From positions 30,477,313-30,541,312 of the forward strand of contig CM051457.1 in NCBI GenBank assembly GCA_028274465.1: a stretch of DNA of 64,000 bases, read 5' to 3'. A program made the translations under genes and the position numbers. This document shows, piece by piece, positions 35,144 to 47,400 of this stretch. The notes under the pieces are model-generated. The model did not search any database and was not told the DNA's origin. It saw only the letters and a list, made by a program, of their open reading frames with translations. Each line of letters starts with the position of its first letter. Position 1 is the first letter of the stretch. This DNA is from Plantago ovata. Its lineage: Eukaryota; Streptophyta; Magnoliopsida; Lamiales; Plantaginaceae.

Positions 35144-36404
35144 TTATGTGAAAAACCCTGAGGTACTGAAGGGGAAACTCGGATCGAGTTCTGAAGGGCC
35201 AGCTGAAAACTCCATGCCGCCAATTGGCGAATTGGTTGTTGATGCATGTGCCGATATTATTTCTGCTCTCGAATTCTGTATATTTGTAGCGTCCCCATAG
35301 TTCATTGGGTAAGCTGGTACCGAGAAGTAAGTTGATTCTGATGTAGCAGGTGAATAGAAGAGGGAAGAATATGTTCCCAGGTGATTCTCGTCAACAAGGC
35401 CAGAAATCGGAAAGTAGCCATTTTCTGTGTTGTGATATTCTGGGAAAGTGAAGTGAGCCGGTATCTCTTTATTGTCGAAACCTTCTGTTTCGACTCTGAG
35501 GTTCGCTTTTAGGTTTGAAAGTGTCTGGTTCTGATTGTTATTTTCAGGTTCCTGTTTTTGAGGTGATGATTGTGTTGGAATTTCATTAACATGATGGTGG
35601 GACTGGCTGCATGTGTGTGTTCCTTTGTATGTTATTTCAAACACAGTCGAGTCTTCGTCGGACCTCTGAACTTGTTTCGTCGCCCAACAGTTTTGAAGGA
35701 GACGGTAGGTACATCGGTAATAGCTTCTGCAAATATGGATGTATGTTCTTTTAGTATATGTCATCTACATGTAATTGCAATAGCTTTCATGCTATTAAGG
35801 TTTAAAAAGGTTAGTTGTCAACTGACCTGGGATATTTTGCACCCAAAATGTCCTTCTGGCCGTACTTTCTCCAACTAAATCCATCATCAGTAGGTCCTTG
35901 CAGAGCATTTCAGAGTTGACTTTTGCTTGTTCAGTCCACGTTGGTTGCATTTTTCTGAGAAGTCAGTAAGAAAAATCAATTAGGACTTCAATTGATTGCA
36001 AAGTTAAATAGCAAAAGTTAACTTAGGACTTTATTTTATTGAGTTATTTCTTACCTCTTTTTTGGTGTTTCTCTGTGATCCTGATGATGGTCAGTGAAAT
36101 TCTTGTACATCTCTTCGCTATTAGGACTTCCATCAACACTTACCGGAGATCCGCTCGCTCTTGATGATGGTGTTACCGCCTGACCTTGGACTTGGAATTG
36201 TACTTGACCTTGACCGACCGTGCCTTTACATTTGAGAATCCACAGCGCTTTCTCATACGAAGACAGTATCTTCTGCAGAAGCAAGTCATGTGCTTTAGAC
36301 GGAGACGCCGTGCACAGATGAAACCGCAGCTGCTTAGCTTTCTCCATTCCCTGTGTCAGCTCGTTGATCAGCGTCTCGTGTTCCCATGTTAGTGCACTTT
36401 CCAT
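35144..36404 (-). CDS. WRKY group III transcription factor, frameshifted in exon 2
   Basis: Exons 36404-36055, 35954-35827 and 35726-35144, with the intron positions normal for group III WRKY genes (WRKY41/53/30 type). Exon 1 encodes the N-terminal helix region ([19 protein letters not shown]). Exons 2-3 encode [20 protein letters not shown] and the group III zinc finger C-x7-C-x23-H-x-C (CTYRLLQNC...GTHTC). Then comes a Ser/Pro-rich tail. Between NSEM and LQGPTDDG one base appears to be missing near 35905-35909. Read literally, the WRKY domain is out of frame and the protein stops early in exon 3. With the base restored the product would be about 353 residues. The protein would bind W-boxes (TTGAC) in stress and senescence genes. 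A W-box (TTTGACT, 36736-36742) and a TATA run (36603-36620) lie upstream, as in many self-regulated WRKY genes. Confidence 0.85.
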
Positions 36405-36602
36405 TTCTTGCTTCTAGTTATGTTTCTTCAGGCTACAATGGGATTCTGATTTCAAGCTGAATGCAGGGTGTTGGTGTTTGGCTTACACAGCAGAAGCAGA
36501 ACACATTGGTAAGTGTGTTAGTAGAGGGGCAAGAGCTTGGAAAGTGCTGTGAACTTAGATTGAAATGTTGGGAGTTTGGTGGAAATGAGATTGAATGGAT
36601 GG

Positions 36603-36742
36603 TATATATATATATATATAACACAATATGAAATAAATGATTTGAACTTTGAAGTTAAAGAAGGAAAGGAAGGCTTTTGTCATTGATTGGGAGAAAAGGG
36701 AATGTGGTGTGGAAAAAGACTTGATGAGTTGAATATTTGACT
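36603..36742 (-). promoter_or_regulatory. WRKY gene promoter elements
   Basis: An (AT)n run at 36603-36620, about 200 bp before the ATG on the minus strand, can serve as TATA box. TTTGACT at 36736-36742 is a W-box core (seen on the plus strand; the motif works in either orientation). Confidence 0.35.
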
Positions 36743-38735
36743 AAGAAACCGAGTTAATATTTTTTTTCTGTGGACTGGTGACCGGTCATAATGACACAAT
36801 TGTTTTCAAGTGTGCTGATGACTGATTCAAACTTCAATTTTTTCAAAGTGCTTCTCCTGTTTTAGAGTAACACAAACGGCATAATTTTTCAAGGTTCATT
36901 TCATCACAGTTTTTGGGATGTATTATGTTAGCAATCATTTTCATTTATGGAAAGGAAAAGAGAATCTCATCCAGTGCAAAATTGCTCGGAAATTCCTATA
37001 TCTCAACTCATTTGTTTTCATACAATATAATATCAGTTCTGTTTGAACTGCTGACATGTAGACTTCAAAATCATCTACCAATGCATATGGTGGAATCGGG
37101 GTACTAGTGCGGTAGTGCTCATGTAACATGTAGAACGGTACGACCATCGGTTTTTTTACATGGGAACTAGCTCAAACAATCGTGAGCAAACAACTAGTTG
37201 TTAACTTGTTGTGCCATGGGCTTGGTGCTAGTCTTCCCTGGTCCGGCTCATTGCCATCCCTAGTCTCGTGTAGAATGGTATGATCGTTGGTTTTATATGT
37301 GAATCCAATCAAACCGTTAGTTTTATATGTGAATCCAATCAAACAGGGGTGAATAAACGGTTGTCATTTTGGGATCGCTTCAAACATATTTAAGTTGAGT
37401 TTTTATCCTATTTGAAATACTTTGATGAGATATGAAGGTAGCGGTACGATTTTATTGGACACCTAATAAAAAACATAGGCTAACAGGTAAATATTGACGA
37501 CATCGCTTTACAAGGATATTTTGATTTTGATTTGATTGATAATGTTCATGTGGATGCACATGAGTTGTGGCCTGGGCAGGAGTCAAGAGTCAAACTAACA
37601 TGGAAGAAGAAGGTACATACACAATACAACTGATGACCAATTCAAAACGGTAAAAGTGGTCGACTTATCGATCGGTATCACTATACAATATACTCGTTTA
37701 TGTGTCTCCTAACGATTAATGGGATTAATGATTGGATTTCATTGATGATATATAAAGTCTTTTCTCATTAAGTTAATTAATTAATTAATTTAGTGCTAAC
37801 TTAATAATATATCAGTATCCATTAAGAGATTGGATAAGTAGTTACAAATAAACAAGCACAATCTTTCCGCACGTTTTTTCTAATTTAAGAAATGTTCAGA
37901 CCGCGGAGTTAAATTCATGCCAAAATATATAGGCGTAAACTTACCAACTAAGAAAAAACATTTGGTCGTCCAAACTGACATTCCCAGTCCTTGATACACT
38001 TGTATAACATTTCTCTTATAATCGTTTTGTTTTCCCCTGTAAATTAGGGGAAATGATTTCTATTCATGGTTTCTGGCAATATAAAGAATAGATCATGAAC
38101 AGTTCGTAGCACCACAGTGCAAACATGTTCTGGAGCTATAATTCATGGTGGGCTACTGGGCTGTTTCTGGTTCAGATTAGAAACTTATATAGATCCTTGA
38201 TTCCATGGTGCTTACAAAATGTTACTTGTGATGAACCGTAAATGCCAAAATTAAAGTATAATCTAGTAAATTGACCGGGTTGTTGAATCTCAACCCAGAG
38301 AGATGGAATGTTTAAGTAGCAACTTAAGTATGATATATGATTTCATTCCAGGCTCCAGCATAGTATGTAAAGCCTTCAAAAGTTTGTATTGTACTGCGAA
38401 TTCTTGGACCTTGGACATTATCACAACCATTTTACTCTTTCCATTGCTGTTTGAAAACTCTGGTTCTCTCTGTTTTTAATATTACAGTTTCACTCTGATC
38501 TCTGAAGGCCATTGCCCCATCAAAACAAAGTTTTCCTTTTCCAAAGTTCACTCATCTGGAAGGCCTGTACGTGTGAGTTCTCCTATTCAGCCTGAAAAAC
38601 TACTTGAGTTCCTCAACTGACTCCTTGTTTGGAAATTCCACATGATATTTCAATTCTATCTACTCTGTTTTTTACATAATTTTGTCTTGAAATGACTAAA
38701 ACCAATCTTCCATGTGGTCTATTTTTCATTGGCAG

Positions 38736-38825
38736 GGCTCATATGACTATGACTATGATGCGGCTGAATCTGTGGTACTACACTCAGATAAGAAATCTAA
38801 ATTTGTCTGGAGAAGTTCTTCTTAA
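38736..38825 (+). CDS. possible orphan terminal exon
   Basis: After a good acceptor (CATTGGCAG) there is a 30-codon open stretch reading GSYDYDYDAAESVVLHSD, then KKSKFVWRSSS and a stop, with coding-like composition. I could not connect it in frame to the preceding segment (about 38487-38572), which has its own stops. It may be the last exon of a decayed or unrecognised gene. Confidence 0.22.
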   Translation, partial: GSYDYDYDAAESVVLHSDKKSKFVWRSSS

Positions 38826-39623
38826 AGACTACAATCAAACTGAAGAAGTTTAAAATCACTTGTTGGAGACATGTGTAACCATTGTTTCCTCCCCTTGTGT
38901 AAGTGGAGTGTTTTGTTGATCAACTCTGATTTTCGCTGGACGAGGAAATATGATATCATCGCATGCAAAGGTAAAATCTTTCATTCATTTTGTATCTCTA
39001 CATAGGGAATCATTTACAATTGAACATGGTTACATAACTCCTGCATAGCCTAACGTTTACGTCCATGAAATATAAATCGTAGTGGCCATGGTGCTCGTGT
39101 ATAGAGAGCCGTTTTGTGCAACAAACAAATGGCAACTGGTGCATCTTTACCCATTCCATGCATGTTAGTATGTTACAAGTGCAACACCTGCGAGTTTTTT
39201 CTTTTTATCTTTCTGTACATCTCAATGGACTAGTGTGGAGGATTTGCATTTTGAGGCACTGGAACTAAAGTTGTACATGACATATTGACTTTGCAAAGGT
39301 TGTCTTTTGTGACCATATCTTCTTCAAAAGCATATACTATATCTATAGTCCATTTTTAGGAAGAAATGAGCCAAAGATTTGAAGACCCACAAAATACTTT
39401 CCATTGATCTCCTTTGCTTTTCAGGATTTATTTTTTTACTTCAAACTGTATATAAAGGCAATGAAATCCAATCACATTGCTCATCAAGCAATAGCTCAAA
39501 ACCAATGAGAGGATACATACACATAAAAATTGCCTTTCAAAGCATTGGTTCTTTGCTCTCCCTCAAGGGCTTCTTATCTTTGCTATATGTATGCAACTCT
39601 TTGCATTACTGTATTTAGCTAAG

Positions 39624-40432
39624 GTCAGAAGCTCAAAAGGGAGAACTAAGAAATCTTGTTTTGGTTTACCTCGGAAAATCAGTAAGTTATTCATACACCG
39701 ATTTACCCTAATTTGTCACAAGATAACCAAACCAATTAGGAAATTTAAATCTAAGTTCGGGTCTACTTTGCCAGAGTCGAACTCAACTAGAAAGTATCCA
39801 AACCCATCACCAAAGCCCAAATCCACATCAATAAGTTACGTCAAGACTCAGGATGATCCTCCTACCACAAAGTTACTAAGAAGGATATCATGAAACAATT
39901 CATTCTCTCTCCTTAATATACCTCCTCCGTCCCAACTTTAACTTTACATCGCACTTTTTGTACGGTCCAAAAGCACTACTCATTATAAGCTAGAAAGTCT
40001 TATTTTCAACCAATATTTTAAATTATCATTATTTCTTCATTTCTTACATGAAATTATTATACTTCCTCATATTTCTCAATGTCCTTCTCAATTTTTCAAG
40101 AAAAATCCTCTGAATAGTGAACAGAAGAAAGTTGAAGTGAGGATATTCTCTCCTTCAGGTATGTTGTATCCATATTCTCAATTTCTCCTTCGGGTATGTG
40201 CAAAAGTCTTGCTGGTAAAACTAATACTTTTACAGGCCTACCTCTCGAAAGTAATTCACCATGCATGGACCAAGGTGACCTCTGGTCGGAATTTTACCAA
40301 TCCGAAGACTCCTTCCTGATGATCAAGAGACGGCCTACTCGAGTATATATATTAGAATCCCATTTTTTTACATCATCACATGTATATGCATTCCAACCCA
40401 AAATTAAATCAATTCAAAAGGCAGAATATTAA
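39624..40432 (+). CDS. possible gene of unknown family, broken or interrupted
   Basis: 39624-39893 is open and Lys/Arg/Ser-rich (for example LPRKISKLFIHRF, then KPIRKFKSKFG). 40230-40432 is open with a coding-like start (GLPLESNSPCMDQGDLWSEF, then FLMIKRRPTRVYI). Between them lies repeat-like AT-rich DNA. They could be pieces of one gene split by a small insertion. I recognise no domain. Confidence 0.22.
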
Positions 40433-40487
40433 TTTTACGACATTAAAAGTCGATATTACAGATGTACAAACATTTGAAACTGTCTTT

Positions 40488-41986
40488 TTAGCACTTATAA
40501 ACATCTCCTAGACGAGAAAGAACCTGGTCAATGGTAGGCCTTGCATCAGGTAAATTATTAGTACAGCTCAGGGCAATATCTAACACTTTCGATGCCTGCT
40601 TTTGTTTCCTGCCTGAACATTCAACATATTCATGATCATTTTTCTTCACTTCTTTAGGACACTCTAGTACATCCAGCAACACAAGACCAAAGTTGTAAAT
40701 ATCACTTTTCTGTGACAATGTCTTGGCATAGGCTCTTTGAAAGGGTGGAGAAGCCGGTGGCGATGCCTGTCCTGTATCATCGGCTGCCATGACAGGCTCG
40801 GCTAGTTGGACGAAACCGTAATCGGATAATCTGGCAGTAAAGTCAATGTTGACCATGACATTGGAAGATTTGATGTTGCCATGGACATTCAAATACAAGT
40901 TCTTCTCTTTGTGAGGTGTTTGTGAGTGAATGAATGAAATTGCCTTTGCTATGGATTGTACTATCATTAGGCGATGGTTCCACTTCAGAGCAGTTTGGCC
41001 TTGTTCCTTAGCACCTAGTTAACAAATTGTTTCAGACAAATGTAAACTTAGTCGATTCAAATTACAAAACAAAGGAGATTTATACTCTCATTAATTAGAT
41101 GATTTATGCATGGGCATCTAGTATAATTTGACTCCAGTGTCATCTGATCATATGATTTCACCTTATTTAACTTCTTAAAAAAAGTGAGTTACATACTGAC
41201 GAAATGAGGTGATTGATTTGAGTACCTATGCATATCTTCCATTTACATCCACAAGCAAATATCAACTAAATTCATTCACACCTCTATTCCGATCCTTATC
41301 AAGTACTGTATAAGATCTCAGTTTCTACAACCGAATCAGTCATTTTATTGGCATTCAATCACCTCAACCTTATTAACTCTTGTTGCAGATTTTATGTAAC
41401 GCAAAAGTCATAAACAAGTTGAGGAAAAACAAAGTAGATGTTTTGATGCTCAAAAGAATAAACCAAAAGACCTTAAGGAATATACTATATACCACATGTA
41501 TGTACTAATTAAGAACATACCAGAAAGCAAATCAGCAAGGCTACCCATGGGATAATAGTCACAGACCACAAACTTGATCCTCTTAGCATAAAGATAAGCC
41601 AACAAAGGAACCAAATGCTCACACTGATTCCCAACCTGAGCCAACTTGTCAACTCTTGCACCAAACTCTCTTTTCCTAACAAAAACCCTACCAAACCTTT
41701 TCACCCCACAAATCTTCCCTCCTGGAAGCACCACTTTCTCAGTCAACCCGAGTGGGCCCTCTCCGATCACCCCAACCGATGCCCTCAACACCTCCCTCAG
41801 AGTCATCTCACTCGTTTCCGTACTGTTATAACTTTTACATTTGTTGAACCCGTTGAAGGTGACCAGTGGTTTGTCGTCCATGAACCCGAAAAGGAACTCT
41901 TCGTATTCATAGATGGAGGACGACCGGAGGCTGGTTTCACCGGCCGGTGGGCTCCTCCTTGGCTTAGTGAAAGCTCTTGACAACAT
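40488..41986 (-). CDS. receptor-like pseudokinase lacking ectodomain and membrane segment
   Basis: Exons 41986-41521 and 41014-40488 (GT/AG, phase 1) encode 330 residues. The protein is the cytoplasmic half of an LRR-type 'probable inactive receptor kinase'. It starts directly with a basic/Ser-rich juxtamembrane-like segment and MTLREVLRASVGVIGEGPLG. The ATP-anchoring Lys is kept (Lys96 in CGVKRF). The catalytic HRD is HGN (residues 200-202, NVHGNIKSSNV) and DFG is DYG (220-222). With the catalytic Asp absent it should not phosphorylate. Such proteins act as scaffolds or regulators of active receptor kinases. No signal peptide, LRRs or transmembrane helix precede the domain, and the ATG at 41986 is followed at once by this region. 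It is probably cytosolic or membrane-recruited through partners. Confidence 0.85.
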
Positions 41987-43383
41987 GTTTGTTTAAGCAA
42001 GCTAAGATACTATAGGTGGCAAAAATTTGATTTAGTGTTTGGTGATGGGGATCAAGTAGGGGCATTAGCCAACCTCTATTTGATTGATTTTTTGGATTGA
42101 TATGATTGGTTTCCTGGTATGTTTTACATAGGGTTTATCGCATTACAGCAACATATTTTGTTTGGTAGGGTGAAAATTCATGTAAGGTTATTTTTGAAAA
42201 AGCCATGCATTCGTGGATTGACGAGATTAATTAAGCTTAGTCGTCTGCTAATTTGTCGTGCTTGTAAATTTAATAATACAAATTCATTGATTCTGTTCCT
42301 ATATATTATATCTCTGTAGAAACTTCAGCCCCGCGCGGCTCTATTAAGTTGCATGAGATGAAGTATTGTTCCCTCCAAACGGAACTCTTTATTAGACCAA
42401 ATTAATCAGTTAATGCACTCCAATTAGGCTATTTACATTATATTTTTACATACAAGACATATTTATCATGTTGTATTCTTGGATATCATGACGGATGCAC
42501 TAACTGACTGTTGTTAGTTCAAGTGGTAAGGGATTAAAATTTACTCAAATACTATATACTATGATAGACCGAAAAAAAGAAAAAGAAAACAATTTATTTT
42601 TCTTAAATGTTATAAATATATGTCTTCCTTGAAATTTTATTTGTAAATAAGTATGTGTGGAACTCTCTACGTTACTATCATGTGTTTTGTTATTGCATTA
42701 CATTTTTACATCTTTAGTCTAGTAAAACCTTCATGAATGAAATGAATGAATTTATGTAGTAGATGTAGTATTATAAATGGGCTTAATCTGAAATAGAAGG
42801 CTTTTTGAGAATATTCTTGCGCATCTGCCGGCGGAGAATAGATTATATGACAAAACAAATGAAAACATTATGAAATTAACATTTTATTATCTTATTCATG
42901 CGTCCATCAGTAGATTCAGTGTTAAAAGTTTTTACTAGCTAGGGATGGCAAAATCTATGCATCAAATCCAGTTTATCTGCCCTGTGTATGGATCGGAGTT
43001 TTTCTGAATGAGTTGGCTACAAATACACATATTCCATTTAGTGGCATTCTTCAAGAGGTTAAAAATTCTAATAATTTTATTGACCAACATTAACTAGATG
43101 CTTATTTATCAAAGTATTGTCACTTCCTTGTCAACGTAGATAATTTCAAATTTTAGCGCAAGCAAGTTATCAAATCTGGCTTTGCAATCAAACACAATTA
43201 CAGTATTGGAAATTTTTTGCAACTTTCAATAATCTGTTTCAATACATATATCAAGTGAGTTAATAAAATGCAAGATGATTCACTTAAGTAAAAAGTTGGA
43301 AATCTTACATATAACATATTACATACATAGAACAAGCACAAATGAAGATTAAAAATTCCATAAACTAATCACACACAATCTAT
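41987..43383. other. intergenic, nothing recognised
   Basis: AT-rich. A faint tRNA-like passage (GTTAGTTCAAGTGGTAAGGG near 42513) followed by an A-rich stretch could be another old SINE. No coding signal. Confidence 0.4.
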
Positions 43384-44430
43384 CTAATCAGTAGGGAAGA
43401 TGGTTTCAAGCATGGAGAGTATCGCACTCTGGCAGACTGGGCAACTGCTTAAACCTCCACTGCATGTTTTACACGCGCAAACATGGCAGCATGGCATCAA
43501 CACAATGCTAGCCACCCGATGCTCACATACCTTACAGACGAGCGTCTTGTATCTATCTGGAATATTGTACTCAGGAGTTGGCACTGCTACATTCTCATCC
43601 TCATCATCACTGTCATTGCCATTGTTGGACATCATATTAGCCATACGGAGTGTCTGATTCACATCTTTCGCAGAATTCTCCCACAATTTCGCGTTTTCAG
43701 CCATCCAGACTGTATGTTCTTTACCATGCACTATCTGTTGATTCAACTCCGGAATCCGGCCCTCTTGCAATTGAATTCTAACATGCCTTGATCTAATCAT
43801 TTCCTGAGCCCTCTGCCCGGCTATCTGATCAATTGTTCTGTAGGACCCGTCCATCATAGTGCCAACCTGCACAAGACAAAGAAACAGTATGCGAAATTTA
43901 ACTTATTGAACTATATACTCTATCGCAAACAGATAAAGTGATATGAATGAATATACGTGAGAGTCAATCATCTGATTCACAGATACATTCAGGTCGTTTC
44001 CAGGGAGAGAGTTGCTGGAACTTGGCTGTTGTTGAGGCCTGATTATTAGCCCTCCCATTTGAGCAACCCTGTTGAGCAACCGCTGATTTTGTGATGATGA
44101 CTGGCCTAATCTTGACAACAGATCAACAGTTGGCTGGGGCACTGTAACTGTAGGGGCTGAATCAGTGTCAACCTCGTTTTCTTGCCAATTAGAGCCGGAT
44201 TCCGAATCCTCATTGTCGCCTACACGTGGCTGTTGTTGAGCCCTGCTTAGTAACCCTCTTCTTTGAGCAACCATATTCAGAAGGCGCTGATTACGTGATG
44301 ATGGCTGGCCTAATTCTGACGTTGGAACAACAGTTGGCTGGGGCACTGTAACTGCAGGGGCTGGTTCAGTGACAGCTTCGTTTCCTTGCCCATTTGAGCC
44401 AGACTCCGCAATTTCATTGATGTTCACCAT
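43384..44430 (-). CDS. BOI-related RING-type E3 ubiquitin ligase
   Basis: Exons 44430-43957 and 43866-43384 (GT/AG, phase 0) give 318 residues. The C-terminal RING (about 269-303) has the C3HC4 pattern: CKVCEHR, then LMPCCHVCACKTC, then SSCPVC. It follows the helical WRD-like segment typical of BOI/BRG proteins (ENAKLWENSAKDVNQTLRM). That family ubiquitinates targets such as MYB and DELLA-linked factors and restrains cell death and gibberellin responses. The N-terminus contains an internal duplication of about 65 residues: each half has ESGSN, VTVPQPTV, LGQ and a conserved RLLN..AQ block, then Q(Q)QP. The two halves differ at many positions. This half-length repeat is not a normal BOI feature. 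A truncated paralog lies at 54972-55669. Confidence 0.85.
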
Positions 44431-47400
44431 TGTGCAATACTAAACAAGATGCGAAAGAAGACAAGTATGGAGTGAGAAGTTTGGAAATGTAAGAAATGGA
44501 TGTCTTGAAGGCGAAGTGATCTGGAAAACTAGACATGGGAAGTTTATATAGAAGTCGAATTTGCGCGAAAGGATGAGACTTATCGGGGAGCAGGCTCGAT
44601 CCAACAGACGCATGTATTCATCAACTGTTTTGTGAAAACTGGAATCTTGTCTGTCGAAATGAATCAATGAGAGACAACGGTTCAAATTGAAATGTTTCAT
44701 TTATCAAATTTAACCGCCATATTAAGAGAATATACTCTGTTAGTAGACGCAAAATTACTTCCAATATTATTAGTAAAAAATATACGAAATTAATTGTCCA
44801 AAAATGATGGGAATTAAGAGATTGGGTGCAGAAAGCCCTAGTTCGTTTAATTTGGGGGTGAATTGTGATCAAATGTGTACTTGGGCGGGTAGTTCGCTGT
44901 ACTCCGGATTATTCCGCGAATTATGATTTAGTGTTCTCACATTCGTTGTCGTGTTGTCAAAATGTGATTTGTTGTCTCAACCGTGGGACGGGCTGTTCAA
45001 TTGCAATCAAGGCCTAGCTGCTCTTGGCTTCTTTCATTTGAATACTCAAGCTAGTAAAATCTCAACCCGATCAATATTATTTTTGGAATTATATTTGCAG
45101 GTTCCTTTCATCAAATATGATATGTTCGTGTATTTATTTCCTTATTTCCAATTATTTGAGTTCCATTCCCTCTCGCCCGTTCATGAGAATTGAAAGAATA
45201 TAGGAGCAATAAGGACTTGTAATTAGATACAAATACACGCCTGTTAGTCAAGATTGACTAAGGAGTTGTGTAAACGCTGCCCTTTGACTTACAAACCTGC
45301 AAATTAATCAAGCAAATATAAATAATGTATATCAAAGTCAAAGTACAACGGAATGTAAATAACAACTTGTGTTTGCAAAATATTCAAGCAGCTTTGTAGC
45401 TATTTGATGCCCAATTAAGGCAGGAAAATTAATTACTAAAATCAAATTCATTCATATAACTCTGTATACTATCTTTCTTTCTCTCTTAGCTCAAAACAAC
45501 ACAAATCACCTAATCGATCGTGTAAAGATGCACTCTACCTATTCTAGCTATCTCTCAATACGTTGTTAGAGATTTATAATATAAAACATGTTTAAAAGAC
45601 TCGAAACAACAACTAAAACAATAAACTAACTCTAAGTCGAAAACTCCTTAAATCGATGTACCCTTCTCTGTGGCCAGCATTGATGTGTTTATAGTGTAGT
45701 ATCTTAGTGAATACTATCAGGTCTTTTCTTCTATTCTGTGTTGGACATAATGGATCGAAAATACAAATAAATAACTTGTACAAAATAGGAAATACAAAGA
45801 AATAACGAAGAAGAAACTGTCTTCAAACAGCTCAGAAGCGAGCCGCTTGGGATGGCTGAAGCGGTCCGCTTGAGATGTCAGGCTGGCTCCTGGAAAGTGA
45901 AGCGGGCCGCTTGGCTGGGGAGGAAGCGGTTCGCTTGTAGGCTGTCCAACATCATGTTTTCTGCTTCGTCTTCTATGAAGAACTTGTAGATACAAAGGTG
46001 AATCGAGGATGTTTCCTTAAAGCAAAATACGCCCTCTCACTATGGTGCTTGAGACGTTGAGCGTCTGCTTCCCAAGATACAACGATTCCAAGATTACTAG
46101 CCGCACAAGCTAGCAACCTCCAACGAACAAGAACGAATGCTTAGTTATGCATTAGGAGGATGTAGAAGGAGATGTTTCTCAAATAGTTTCAGGTATATTT
46201 CCTCTATCTCTTCTAGAGTTGGAGACTCTATTTATAAGTGAGAATTGGAGTATGTAACTCCCATGCCCTTAAGTGCATTTCATGTCATCATAAGTGACCA
46301 TCATTACACAATATTTGGAGCTTTAATGGATGACAACAAATATCATATTAAATATTTGTAACTCCCATGAGTTACAAATGTTAACATGGGTCAACATTCT
46401 TCTAGAAGGTCTTGAGAAGTTGAACTGGAAAAAACTCGGTCTGGTTCACGTTCCATGTCTGAGGGTCGCGATCCACTTGTACCCAAGTCCTCTAGTTTCG
46501 TGTACCAATTTGATCAGGATTGTACTCAACTTATCTAGCCACACAACTTGAACACCAAGTAGTAACTAGTAAGTTATGAACTAGAGACTTCATTTTATCT
46601 CAAATAATGTGGGACACATCCACTCATCCTTAACTTTAAGCATTTATACCTCACTAACTCAAAGTCCGTTATGGGCATCCATTATATCAAATCGAAGCTC
46701 TTACGGAGTAGCTTTCGGACATATATGTATTATTTCCTCAATTACTAAATAATTAGGAAATAATCTCCACGTAAATATGACATCATAATGCATTATTTAC
46801 ATCATTATTTTCTTCATATTTTCAACATTCTGAACTCTGATAGGAATCTTCTTTAATTACTTCTGAAGCCTTGCAGTCAATCGACTTGTTCAATTAGGAA
46901 ACCTTTTCCTTGTACACTTCGTGCTCCTTGTAAGATTTCATCCTTGTAGTATAAGTCTTCTTCCTTTTCCTTCAAGTCTTCCTTGTAATTATAATTCCTA
47001 ATAGAAAACAATTATAGCACACATATACAAATAAAACCGAGGAACTAACTAGTTATTGTGTTAGAAAATATAAAACAATAAAAACAGCTAAGTGTGTCAG
47101 ATGACATTATATAGGAGTTAAGTAGATATGCAGGTCAACACCTATGTAAACTCCTATGTCAACACCATCAGAAATAGCCACCCTTACAAGGATATTACAA
47201 CATGTTTTGACCTTTTCTACCAAATCCGGATCCGAAATAGGAGTGAGCATTAGGATGCCCGCCCTAAATTTTGTAAAGAATTTTTTTTATATGTAATATT
47301 ACCGATTTTTCAGAATTTGGTCACTCTGAACATTCAGAATAACCTTATATATGTAATTTTCCCCATCCCCTCTCCCCCCATTATTTTTTAATTCCATGTC

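Larger units (their letters stand above)
36743..40487. other. intergenic, only weak coding candidates
   Basis: 3.7 kb with no confident gene. Short imperfect repeats occur at 37265-37345 (GTTTTATATGTGAATCCAATC twice, 53 bp apart). Two weak candidates are listed separately: a possible terminal exon at 38736 and a basic open frame at 39624. 39920-39970 has a 'CCTCCGTCCCAACTTT' motif typical of short plant inverted-repeat transposons. Confidence 0.4.

Noticed and set aside
42513-42600. Second possible tRNA-derived SINE
   Set aside because: Only an A-box-like motif and an A-rich tail are present, with no B box or duplication.
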